64,000 nt of DNA. Origin: Microbacterium esteraromaticum (GTDB lineage Bacteria; Actinomycetota; Actinomycetes; Actinomycetales; Microbacteriaceae). Positions 25,626 to 33,449 of this stretch are shown here, piece after piece. Numbering within the stretch: the stretch's first letter is position 1; every line of letters begins with the position of its first letter. The stretch is taken from positions 39,723 to 103,722 of the forward strand of contig NZ_FUKO01000029.1 in the NCBI RefSeq assembly GCF_900163815.1, given 5' to 3'. A program made the translations under genes and the position numbers. The notes under the pieces are model-generated. The model made no database searches and had not been told where the DNA came from. It saw only the letters and a program-made list of their open reading frames with translations.

Positions 25626-26446
25626 ACATGTCCCGGAAGCAGGCACCCGCGCAGGTGGTCACCCCGGAGTCGATCGCAGACAGCGTCGGCTCAGCGGGTC
25701 TGCGCGCCCCGGAGGCCGTCGCACAGTACGCGCTGGGGCTCGGGGACGACGCCCTGATCCTCGCGCACCGTCTCGGAGAGTGGATCTCGAACGCGCCGGA
25801 ACTGGAAGAAGACATCGCGCTGGGCAACATCGGCCTAGACCTCCTCGGCCATGCGCGGAGTCTGCTCAGCTACGCCGGATCGGCATGGGGCAAGAGCGAG
25901 GACGACCTCGCATACTTCCGCGACGAGCCTGAGTTCCGCTGCCGCCAGCTGTTCGAGCAGCCCATCGGCGACTTCGGCCACACCATCGCCCGCCAGCTGA
26001 TCGCCTCCGTGTACTTCAACGGCCTCTACCGTCAGCTCACTGCCTCGTCCGATAACACCCTCGCGGCGATCGCTGCCAAGGCGATCAAAGAAGTCGACTA
26101 CCACCTCGACCACTCCACGCAGTGGCTGATGCGACTGGGCCAGGGCACCGACGAGTCCAACCGTCGGATGCAGGCCGGCCTGACCGCTATCTGGCCGTTC
26201 GTGGACGAGCTGTTCCGGCCCGAGCCGAACGCAGACGAACTCGCCGGCATCGCCGCGGACTCCGAGGCACTCCGGAACGAGTTCGACGCACTCGTTCCCA
26301 AGCTGCTCGAAGACGCCGGGCTGGAGGTTCCCCCGAGCGCCTTCGCCCGAGGAGGCGGTCGAGAGGGCGTCCACTCTGAGGCATTCGGACCACTTCTCGC
26401 CGAGATGCAGGTTCTGGCCCGTGCGCACCCAGGAGCGAAGTGGTGA
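25622..26446 (+). CDS. paaC: Phenylacetyl-CoA epoxidase structural subunit PaaC
   Basis: A 274-residue ferritin-like protein, the structural partner of PaaA. Helical signatures include GDDALILAHRLGEW (about 40-53), LGNIGLDLLGHARSLL (about 63-78) and KAIKEVDYHLDHSTQW (about 155-170). It starts in the paaB stop and ends within the paaD start (GTGA). It lacks a full diiron site, as expected for PaaC. Confidence 0.95.
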   Translation: MNMSRKQAPAQVVTPESIADSVGSAGLRAPEAVAQYALGLGDDALILAHRLGEWISNAPELEEDIALGNIGLDLLGHARSLLSYAGSAWGKSEDDLAYFRDEPEFRCRQLFEQPIGDFGHTIARQLIASVYFNGLYRQLTASSDNTLAAIAAKAIKEVDYHLDHSTQWLMRLGQGTDESNRRMQAGLTAIWPFVDELFRPEPNADELAGIAADSEALRNEFDALVPKLLEDAGLEVPPSAFARGGGREGVHSEAFGPLLAEMQVLARAHPGAKW

Positions 26447-26964
26447 CCGCCGCGACCGCGCAAACCGCCCGACCTCGGCCGGCGGCCGGCCTCGAGGCGG
26501 AACTGTGGGACCTCGCGGCGACCGTTGTCGATCCCGAGGTGCCGGTGCTCACCATCGAAGACCTCGGGGTGCTCAGATCCGTTTCGACGGACGGCTCCTC
26601 GGTGCGAGTCCAGATCACCCCGACATACTCAGGGTGCCCCGCGATCGACGCGATGCGCGACGACATCGTCTCGACCCTGACCGCCCACGGGCATCCCGAC
26701 GTGACCGTCGACGTGGTGCTGTCGCCCGCATGGACGACCGACTGGCTCAGCGATGCCGGTCGGCACAAGCTCGAGGAGTACGGCATCGCTGCCCCCGCTC
26801 CACGACGGACCGATGGGGTGGTCGGCCTGGGCCTCGGCATCCGCTGCCCGCGGTGCGGCTCGCTGCACACCCGGCAGATGTCACGGTTCGGGTCGACGTC
26901 GTGCAAAGCCCTCTACGTGTGTCAGCGCTGCCAAGAACCGTTCGACTACTTCAAGGAGCACTGA
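26443..26964 (+). CDS. paaD: PaaD, phenylacetyl-CoA epoxidase maturation factor
   Basis: A 173-residue protein. The N-terminal domain (about 10-100) is of the MIP18/DUF59 family (VDPEVPVLTIEDLGVLRSV), and the C-terminal part has a four-cysteine zinc-ribbon-like cluster: CPRCGS, then C and CQRC near residues 128-165. PaaD is needed for assembly or Fe-S supply of the epoxidase. The GTG at 26443 overlaps the paaC stop; a second GTG one codon upstream is equally possible. Confidence 0.95.
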   Translation: MTAATAQTARPRPAAGLEAELWDLAATVVDPEVPVLTIEDLGVLRSVSTDGSSVRVQITPTYSGCPAIDAMRDDIVSTLTAHGHPDVTVDVVLSPAWTTDWLSDAGRHKLEEYGIAAPAPRRTDGVVGLGLGIRCPRCGSLHTRQMSRFGSTSCKALYVCQRCQEPFDYFKEH

Positions 26965-26966
26965 CG

Positions 26967-28109
26967 ATGACCGTCACGACCGACATCGACGAAGCTGACG
27001 GGTTCGGCCCGGTGCGGACCACCCGGCGCCGTGCCTCGTTCCACACCCTCCGCATCGACGGCATCCGCCAGCTGACCGACGACTCGATCGAGGTCGCCTT
27101 CGTCGTCCCGGAGGAGTTCGCTGACAGCTACGACTACGCGCCCGGCCAGTACATCGCGATCCGCACCGCCCTGGACGGCCAGGATGTGCGACGCAGCTAC
27201 TCCATCTGCCAGGCGCCGGCCCGCGGCGAGCTCAAGGTCGCCATCAAACGCGACCTCGGCGGTCTCTTCTCCACCTGGGCAATCGAGAACCTCAAACCGG
27301 GGATGCAGCTTGACGTCATGAGCCCCGAGGGGAAGTTCACCTCGCAGATCCCTGTCGGCACATCCCACTTCGTCGGAATCGCGGCCGGCTCGGGCATCAC
27401 GCCGATGATGGCGCTGATCGAGAGCACGCTGGCCTCCTCCCCGGACAGCCGGTTCTCCCTCGTCTACTCCAACCGCACGGCGATGGACACCATGTTCGTC
27501 GACGAACTCGCCGACCTCAAGGATCGCTACACCTCGCGACTGGCGCTGCACCACGTCTTGACGCGGGAGCGGCGGAGCTCGGAGCTGCTGTCGGGCAGGC
27601 TCGATGCCGCTCGCTTCCGCAACCTCCTCCATTCGCTGATCCGCCCAAGTGACATCGACGAGTGGTTCATCTGCGGACCATTCGATCTCGTGCAGCTCTG
27701 CCGTGACATCCTCGACGAGCTCGGCGTCGACGTGTCAGCCATCCGCTACGAGCTGTTCACGACAGGGCGGCCCGAGCGCCCCGCGGGTCAGAGCGGACGC
27801 CCCGTGGATGCCGCGGACGATCAAGCCGTTCATACGATCTCCTTCCGTCTGGATGGAACGACGTCCACCGTGACGACGGCGGTGCACAGCAACGAGAGCG
27901 TCCTGAACGCCGCGCTTCGGGTGCGTGGCGATGTGCCGTTCGCCTGCGCAGGTGGCGTGTGCGGAACCTGTCGCGCCGTGGTGACCGAAGGCACGGTGGA
28001 GATGGTCGAGAACTATGCGCTGGAACCCGATGAGCTGGAACGCGGGTACGTCCTGACCTGCCAATCCATCCCGACCAGCGACAAGGTCGTTGTCGACTAC
28101 GACGCCTGA
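26967..28109 (+). CDS. paaE: Phenylacetyl-CoA epoxidase NAD(P)H reductase PaaE
   Basis: A 380-residue reductase with three parts: FAD domain (about 20-130, RRSYSICQAP), NAD(P) domain (about 130-255, GIAAGSGITPMMAL), and a C-terminal plant-type [2Fe-2S] domain (about 290-380) with CAGGVCGTC near 327-335 and a fourth Cys in LTCQS near 366. It passes electrons from NAD(P)H to the PaaA diiron centre. ATG 26967 lies 2 bases after the paaD stop. Confidence 0.95.
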   Translation: MTVTTDIDEADGFGPVRTTRRRASFHTLRIDGIRQLTDDSIEVAFVVPEEFADSYDYAPGQYIAIRTALDGQDVRRSYSICQAPARGELKVAIKRDLGGLFSTWAIENLKPGMQLDVMSPEGKFTSQIPVGTSHFVGIAAGSGITPMMALIESTLASSPDSRFSLVYSNRTAMDTMFVDELADLKDRYTSRLALHHVLTRERRSSELLSGRLDAARFRNLLHSLIRPSDIDEWFICGPFDLVQLCRDILDELGVDVSAIRYELFTTGRPERPAGQSGRPVDAADDQAVHTISFRLDGTTSTVTTAVHSNESVLNAALRVRGDVPFACAGGVCGTCRAVVTEGTVEMVENYALEPDELERGYVLTCQSIPTSDKVVVDYDA

Positions 28110-28124
28110 CACCCAAGGAGCACC

Positions 28125-28901
28125 ATGCCCGTAGACGTCACCGTCGATGCCGGGATCGCTGAGATCGTCCTCAACCGGCCGGAGAAACTGAACGCGCTCG
28201 ATCCAGAGCACCTCGCGGAGCTCGCGAATGCGCTCACGACTGCGGAGCAGGCCGGAGTCCGCGCGCTGCTGCTCCGAGGTGAAGGGCGGGCGTTCTGCGC
28301 CGGCCGGGATATCTCCGATATCAGTCCGGCGACCGACGACGCCCACGCCTTCCTCTCCGACGTGGTGACGCCAGTGCTTCGCCAACTCGCCGCCTTCCCC
28401 GCCCCCACATTCGCCGCCGCTCAAGGGGCGACACTCGGGATCGGCCTGGGAATCCTGATCGCCACCGACGTCGTCTATGTCGGTGAACGCGCACGGTTTG
28501 GATCGCCGTTCGCCAACCTGGGTGCCACGCTCGACTCCGGCGGCCACGCTTTGTTCGTCGAACGGCTCGGAGCTCACCGAACTCTCGATCTCATCTATAC
28601 GGCGGAGCTGATGACGGGTGGCGAGGCGGTTGCCGGGGGCCTGTTCAGCCGTGTCGTCCCCGATGACGAGCTGTTGGAGTTCACACGGGAGCGGGTTCGG
28701 AAGGTATCGACGGGTGCGACGACCGCGCTTCTGGCGAGCAAAGCACTCGTCGCCGAGCTGCGCGACAACCGCGTCGGTCTGTGGGACTCCATAGATGCGG
28801 AGAACGCTGCGCAAGGAGCCCTGTGCGCGACGGACGACTACGCGGAGGGCTTCGCTGCCTTCCAGGAGAAGCGTCCGCCAACGTTCGCCGGGCGGCGTTG
28901 A
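28125..28901 (+). CDS. paaG: 1,2-epoxyphenylacetyl-CoA isomerase PaaG
   Basis: A 258-residue crotonase-fold isomerase that converts the ring epoxide to oxepin-CoA. The oxyanion-hole segments RAFCAGRDISD and GATLGIGLG are present, and the catalytic position is Asp in LGATLDSGGH (about 139-148), the isomerase-type residue that distinguishes PaaG from the hydratase PaaF. It is 15 bp after paaE and has its own AAGGAG ribosome site. Confidence 0.85.
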   Translation: MPVDVTVDAGIAEIVLNRPEKLNALDPEHLAELANALTTAEQAGVRALLLRGEGRAFCAGRDISDISPATDDAHAFLSDVVTPVLRQLAAFPAPTFAAAQGATLGIGLGILIATDVVYVGERARFGSPFANLGATLDSGGHALFVERLGAHRTLDLIYTAELMTGGEAVAGGLFSRVVPDDELLEFTRERVRKVSTGATTALLASKALVAELRDNRVGLWDSIDAENAAQGALCATDDYAEGFAAFQEKRPPTFAGRR

Positions 28902-28907
28902 ACCGAG

Positions 28908-29888
28908 ATGTCGTCCCTGCCCGTCGACGTTGACGCTGACCGGATCACCTTCCGCCACCTCGCAGCTCGCAGCGACGCCGCGTCATCTGGCTGGTTCATT
29001 GCAGCTGGACGCATGCTCGAATGGATCGACCGGGCAGGGTATGCCTGCGCGGTGGGGTGGAGCGGCACCTATTGCGTCACCGCGTACGTCGGCAACGTCC
29101 ACTTCACACGCCCGGTGCGGCCCGGCGACCTCGTAGAGACCAGAGCACGAGTGATCTACACCGGCCGAACGAGCATCCATGTTCTGGTCTCTGTGGCGAC
29201 CGCGGATGTCGCTGTGCAGCTGTTCACCACCGCAGCGCATTGCATCCTGGTCTTCGTCGCGCTCGATGAGGGCGGCGCTCCCGTCGAGGTGCGACCATGG
29301 ACACCGAGGTCCATCTACGACTCGCTGCTGAGGAGCCACGCCGAAGAACGCATACGACCCCGTGACGCTATCAGGGCGGCCACCGACGCGCAGGAGTACA
29401 CCGCGGCCGGCAGCACTCCGCGCTCGCACTTGCGTTTTATCGCAGCTCAAGGCGACGCCAACTGGCGCGGAAACTCTCACGGCGGCACCGTCATGCGATG
29501 GATTGACGAAGCAGCGTTCGCGTGTGCCGCCTCATGGAGCAGCGCCGACGCGGTGGCCGTCTATTCAGGGGGCATTCAGTTCTTCCGTCCCATCCCCATC
29601 GGACGCATCGTCGAAGTCGAGTCTCGCCTCATTCACGTAGGCGCGCGCAGCATGCACATCGCAACTCAGGTTCGATCCGCCCCGATCGACAGGCCCAACG
29701 ATCGCGAACTGACAACACGCTGCATCTCCATCTACGTCGCCCCAGGAGACGACGGAAGGGCAGCAAAGCTGCGGCCGCTCCCGCTCAACAACGACGAGGA
29801 CGTCGCTCTCGACAGGCACGCTATCGAGCTCATGAAGATGCGTTCCTTCATGCCGGCAATCCCCGTCGACGTGTTCGACCTGAACTGA
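28908..29888 (+). CDS. Double-hotdog acyl-CoA thioesterase
   Basis: A 326-residue protein made of two hotdog domains (about 10-135 and 165-300). Each has a central helix with an acidic residue: GRMLEWIDRAGYACAV and GGTVMRWIDEAAFACAA, and both share an adjacent GxIQFxRP/GNVHFTRP segment, so it arose by tandem duplication as in BACH-type acyl-CoA hydrolases. It starts 6 bases after paaG and is the last gene of the operon, making it the third thioesterase in the regulon. Substrate unknown. Confidence 0.75.
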   Translation: MSSLPVDVDADRITFRHLAARSDAASSGWFIAAGRMLEWIDRAGYACAVGWSGTYCVTAYVGNVHFTRPVRPGDLVETRARVIYTGRTSIHVLVSVATADVAVQLFTTAAHCILVFVALDEGGAPVEVRPWTPRSIYDSLLRSHAEERIRPRDAIRAATDAQEYTAAGSTPRSHLRFIAAQGDANWRGNSHGGTVMRWIDEAAFACAASWSSADAVAVYSGGIQFFRPIPIGRIVEVESRLIHVGARSMHIATQVRSAPIDRPNDRELTTRCISIYVAPGDDGRAAKLRPLPLNNDEDVALDRHAIELMKMRSFMPAIPVDVFDLN

Positions 29889-30114
29889 ACCTTGGGGTTC
29901 GACGGCTGACCCTAGGGGCACCTGTTCCAGATGCGCTCTGGCGGGACACCTTTGCCACGACGGAGCACTTGTCCCGATTGATATGCGCGAGGAGCGATAG
30001 CAGCGCTCCAGTCGTTCATAGGGTGGTCTCATGCTGCACTTGCTGGTGGACACCTCGAGCGAGTACGGCTAGCGCAGCAATGCCACGCCCGCACAGCACG
30101 CGCCGGGCACGCGC

Positions 30115-30240
30115 TTACGAGGAGAGTGCCGCGCGCAGCTTGGCCGTTGTTGCCGGGTCGAGCCAGTCGGGCCAGGACTCGGCCGGCAGCACGAGCGGGC
30201 CACGCGGATGGGTGTCGAGCCCGAATACGGGACTGGGAAG
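30115..30240 (-). pseudogene. Fragment of an SRAP (HMCES/YedK-like) gene
   Basis: The last 42 codons of a frame ending TAA at 30115 read like the C-terminus of SOS-response-associated peptidases: HPRGPLVLPAESWPDWLDP, then a short helix. The catalytic N-terminal cysteine and the rest of the roughly 220-residue protein are absent, as the frame loses similarity at 30240 just beside a terminator. I read this as a truncated leftover. The rest of 29889-30316 holds no gene that I can support. Confidence 0.45.
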
Positions 30241-30253
30241 GGCGCTCGAGCTT

Positions 30254-30301
30254 GCACAGAGTGGTCCGCTCCTCAAACGGAGAGGCGGACCACTCGTGTG
30301 C
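30254..30301. terminator. Strong bidirectional hairpin terminator
   Basis: A perfect 10-bp stem AGTGGTCCGC (30260-30269) and GCGGACCACT (30285-30294), extended outward by GCACA/TGTGC with one bulged base. It separates the end of the paa cargo from the convergent surface-protein gene whose stop is at 30317. Confidence 0.7.
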
Positions 30302-30316
30302 TGCTAGGGGAGTGGA

Positions 30317-33300
30317 TCAGCCTTCATCGTCATGATCGAGGCTGCCGAGGTCGTCGAGCGCGCCGTTCTCCAGATCCTCCTCTCGCACATAGCCGTTCCG
30401 CTCCCGGTAGATCGCCAGCCGGCGACCGAACGCCAGGACACCGAATCCTGCGAGCAGCAGAATCCCGGCGCCGATCCCGAAGGGCAGCGGCCAGTCGCCA
30501 CCCCCGGTGTACGCCAGCTCCCCGGGCAGCGGAGCGGGCGGCGTCGGCGTCGGAGACGGCTTCTCCGAGACGAGCGTGGTCTCGCCAGGTGCTCCGCAGA
30601 CCCCACGGGTGAGCTCCGCCCCCTCGATGTCGTAAACCGTCTCGACCCAGTAGTAGGTTCCGATCGTCTCGAACACGACGGACTCGGAGATGTACTCGCC
30701 GGCTCCGTCGAGCGGGATCGGCTCGGTCGTCTGCACGAGCTCGTCGGCGGTGCAGGTCGGCTCGTCGCCGCCCTGCAGGTACGTCTCGAAGGTCAGCGCG
30801 GCACCTTCCGGGACCGTGCCGGTCACGGTCGCGGTGTCGGTGGCGGGCTTGCCGAGCTCGACCTCCGGTGTCGCTTTCGTCGTCACGGCCAGCGGTTGCG
30901 GCTGAGCGGTGACGACGGTCGTCTCGCCTGGCGCGCCGCACACGCCCTCGGCCAGCACTTCCTCGTCGGAGTCGTACAGCGTCTCGATCCAGTAGACCGC
31001 CCCGGTGTCGGTGGTGGTGGTCGTTCCGGAGCGGTAGACCCCGGCCTGGGTGACGGCGATCGGCTCGGAGACGTAGAACGGCTCCTCGCACACCGGCGCC
31101 TCGTCCGGGGGCTGCGGCCCGTAGGCGCGGAACACGAGGGTCGATCCGGCGGGGACGTCGCCCTGCACGAGCGCGAGGTCCTCGAACGGCTCGCCGACCT
31201 GCGCCTCCGGGGTCGCTTGGGTGATGACGGTCACCGGGATCACCGGCGGTGTGGGCGGTGGCACGTAGAAGCGCTCCAGCACGTCGGCGGGGCTCGAGGT
31301 GTACGGCCGCACTCGGTCGTCCCCGGCGAAGCTGCTCACCACGACGTAGTAGCCAGGCTCCGTGGGCGTGATGCGGTCGCTGTCCGTGTAGCCGAGCTGG
31401 TAGACGCCGTTGCGCGCGGGAGTCGTCAGCCGGGTGAGCACCGGTGCGGTCGACAGGTCGAGGTCGTCGGTGAGGACCGTGTCGGTGGCGAACGGGCCGT
31501 AGACGACGTGCGTCACCTCGTCGGTGTCGGCCTGCCAGTAGCCGTCGCCGTGGAAGTCGCCGTGATCGGCGGGGAAGCCGGTCACGGTCACCACGTCGAA
31601 GGCTCTGCCGCCCGGGTGCACGTTGTACTCGCGCAGCAGCGACGAGGTGTGTAGGGGCCACCGCACCGAGGTCGACTCGACCGGGATGCCGTAGCGGTCG
31701 GCCCAGTCGTCGGCCAGGTAGGGGCGTACCCAGTCCGGCTGGGAGGCCTTCTTCATCTCCCACACCCAGGTCACGAATCCGCCTGCGGGAGCGACGACCA
31801 TCGGGGCGATGTATCGGCCGGGGCCGGTCGCGGTAATTGTCACCGTGCCGATCGGCACCGCGTCGGGGTTGATCGTGGCGGACTCGGTGGGCGGGCGCAC
31901 GCCGGGCACCCGATAGAGGGTGCCCTCGAACACGACGGGGATGGGCTCGCCGTCGACGCGCAGCCAGGGGCCGTTGCCGCTGGAGACGACGATCGTGTCG
32001 GTCAGCGGGTCGCCGGCGACCGCGAGGTGCTGGTCGGCCGTGGAGACGGCCTGCGGCTGGAACGGCGTGACCGACGACTCGGCGACCCTCCCGAAGCGAT
32101 CGGTGAACGAGCCGGTCAGGTATTGCGCGTACTCGCCTTGATCCTCCTTCGTGATCTTCCAGACCCAGGTGTAGAACCCGGAGCTGGGCGCCTCGATCAT
32201 CCCCGGCGACGTGTATGAGCCCGCGCCTGTCAGCGTGACCTGCTCGACCCCGGCGACCGGTGCCCCCAGCGGTGGGGAGTCCGCCTCCCTCGGCTGCTGG
32301 TCGAAGGGACCGTAGAGCGTGCCCTCGGCGGCGATCGGGATGCGGGAGCCGCCCAGCCGCGTCCAGGTGCCCTTCGTCAGGGTCACCTCGAGCTGGTCGA
32401 CGAACGCGTCGCCCTCCGTCACGTAGCGGGAGGAGACCTGCGTGGCGATCACGGGCTGGAAGTCGAGGTCGATGACCGGCGTTTGCGCCGACGCCGACAG
32501 CGATGCCGGCGAGCCCGCGACCGAGGCGATGATCCGCTGCTCGTCGCCGGCGGAGGTGTAGAGCGACAGCTTCGCCCCGTACCCGTCCCCGGAGACGCTC
32601 ATCGACGCACCGATCTGATAGGACGGTGCGCCATCCGCCGGAGTGCCCGTGATCCCGAACTGCCCGGCGCCGACGGTGCGGCTGCTCGACCCGTTGCCGA
32701 ACACGGCACCGGTCAGGTTCACCGTGCCCTGCAGGTGCGACGGGTTCGCGGCGACCGTGAGCGTGCCGGCGTACTGATCGGCCATGTCGATCGCGAGCGA
32801 CAGCGACGGATCGACGACGGCATTGACGGGCGCCTCGGCGCGCATCGTGGCGAGGTTCGACAGGATCGTCCCGCGCACGCCCGCGGGTGCGCGCGCGACG
32901 TAGTAGTCGTCGCCCGACATGCCGTGCGAGTTGTAGACGCCGGGATCTCCCACCGACCACACGTACAGCGCGACCGCGGCCGTCACGGTCGGGTCGCCCG
33001 ACTGGCCCCAGCGCGCGAGGACGTAGTTCAGCTCGGCGATCTGCTGACGGCTCAGCGAATCCAGCGACGTGATCGTCTGCGGCTCCGAGGTCGGCGAGAA
33101 CGGCGCGTTCATGCCCAGGTCGATGCAGTACGCCTGACGCCCATCCGAGTCGGTGCTGTACGAGCCCAGCCACCCTTCTCCGATGTCGTAGCCGACTCCG
33201 TGACTACCCGCGTGGGCGGGCGAGGCGCCGGCGAGCATGGTGCCGATCGCGATGATCAGGATCACCAGGGTGGCGACCAGCCGTGCCCCTCGTCGTCGTG

Positions 33301-33349
33301 TGGGCGGATCGCCGGCCCCTGGTGAGCCGACGGTGATTGCAGATGACAT
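30317..33349 (-). CDS. Large secreted surface protein with sorting signal and C-terminal repeats
   Basis: A 1010-residue exported protein. A signal peptide (about 1-47, cut after AHA) is followed by an N-terminal domain with RQAYCIDLGMNAPF (Cys75), resembling the thioester domains of actinobacterial adhesins. Then come beta-rich repeats and two related units of about 105 residues near the C-terminus, each ending GVCGAPGETT. A sorting signal LAYTG (945-949) precedes a membrane segment and an unusually long 36-residue acidic tail. ATG 33349 follows a GAGGAAG site. It is divergent from the relaxase gene, so it may act at the cell surface in mating-pair contact; that role is inferred. Similar proteins occur on other actinobacterial ICEs. 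Confidence 0.7.
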   Translation of the reverse strand: MSSAITVGSPGAGDPPTRRRGARLVATLVILIIAIGTMLAGASPAHAGSHGVGYDIGEGWLGSYSTDSDGRQAYCIDLGMNAPFSPTSEPQTITSLDSLSRQQIAELNYVLARWGQSGDPTVTAAVALYVWSVGDPGVYNSHGMSGDDYYVARAPAGVRGTILSNLATMRAEAPVNAVVDPSLSLAIDMADQYAGTLTVAANPSHLQGTVNLTGAVFGNGSSSRTVGAGQFGITGTPADGAPSYQIGASMSVSGDGYGAKLSLYTSAGDEQRIIASVAGSPASLSASAQTPVIDLDFQPVIATQVSSRYVTEGDAFVDQLEVTLTKGTWTRLGGSRIPIAAEGTLYGPFDQQPREADSPPLGAPVAGVEQVTLTGAGSYTSPGMIEAPSSGFYTWVWKITKEDQGEYAQYLTGSFTDRFGRVAESSVTPFQPQAVSTADQHLAVAGDPLTDTIVVSSGNGPWLRVDGEPIPVVFEGTLYRVPGVRPPTESATINPDAVPIGTVTITATGPGRYIAPMVVAPAGGFVTWVWEMKKASQPDWVRPYLADDWADRYGIPVESTSVRWPLHTSSLLREYNVHPGGRAFDVVTVTGFPADHGDFHGDGYWQADTDEVTHVVYGPFATDTVLTDDLDLSTAPVLTRLTTPARNGVYQLGYTDSDRITPTEPGYYVVVSSFAGDDRVRPYTSSPADVLERFYVPPPTPPVIPVTVITQATPEAQVGEPFEDLALVQGDVPAGSTLVFRAYGPQPPDEAPVCEEPFYVSEPIAVTQAGVYRSGTTTTTDTGAVYWIETLYDSDEEVLAEGVCGAPGETTVVTAQPQPLAVTTKATPEVELGKPATDTATVTGTVPEGAALTFETYLQGGDEPTCTADELVQTTEPIPLDGAGEYISESVVFETIGTYYWVETVYDIEGAELTRGVCGAPGETTLVSEKPSPTPTPPAPLPGELAYTGGGDWPLPFGIGAGILLLAGFGVLAFGRRLAIYRERNGYVREEDLENGALDDLGSLDHDDEG

Positions 33350-33449
33350 GCGCTTCCTCTCGATCTCGGTCGTGGACTTCGCCGCGGAGGAGAGGTAGGG
33401 GCACGACATCTCCAGTTGCCTCGTGCGTGCGAGGGGCGCACCTGGGAGT

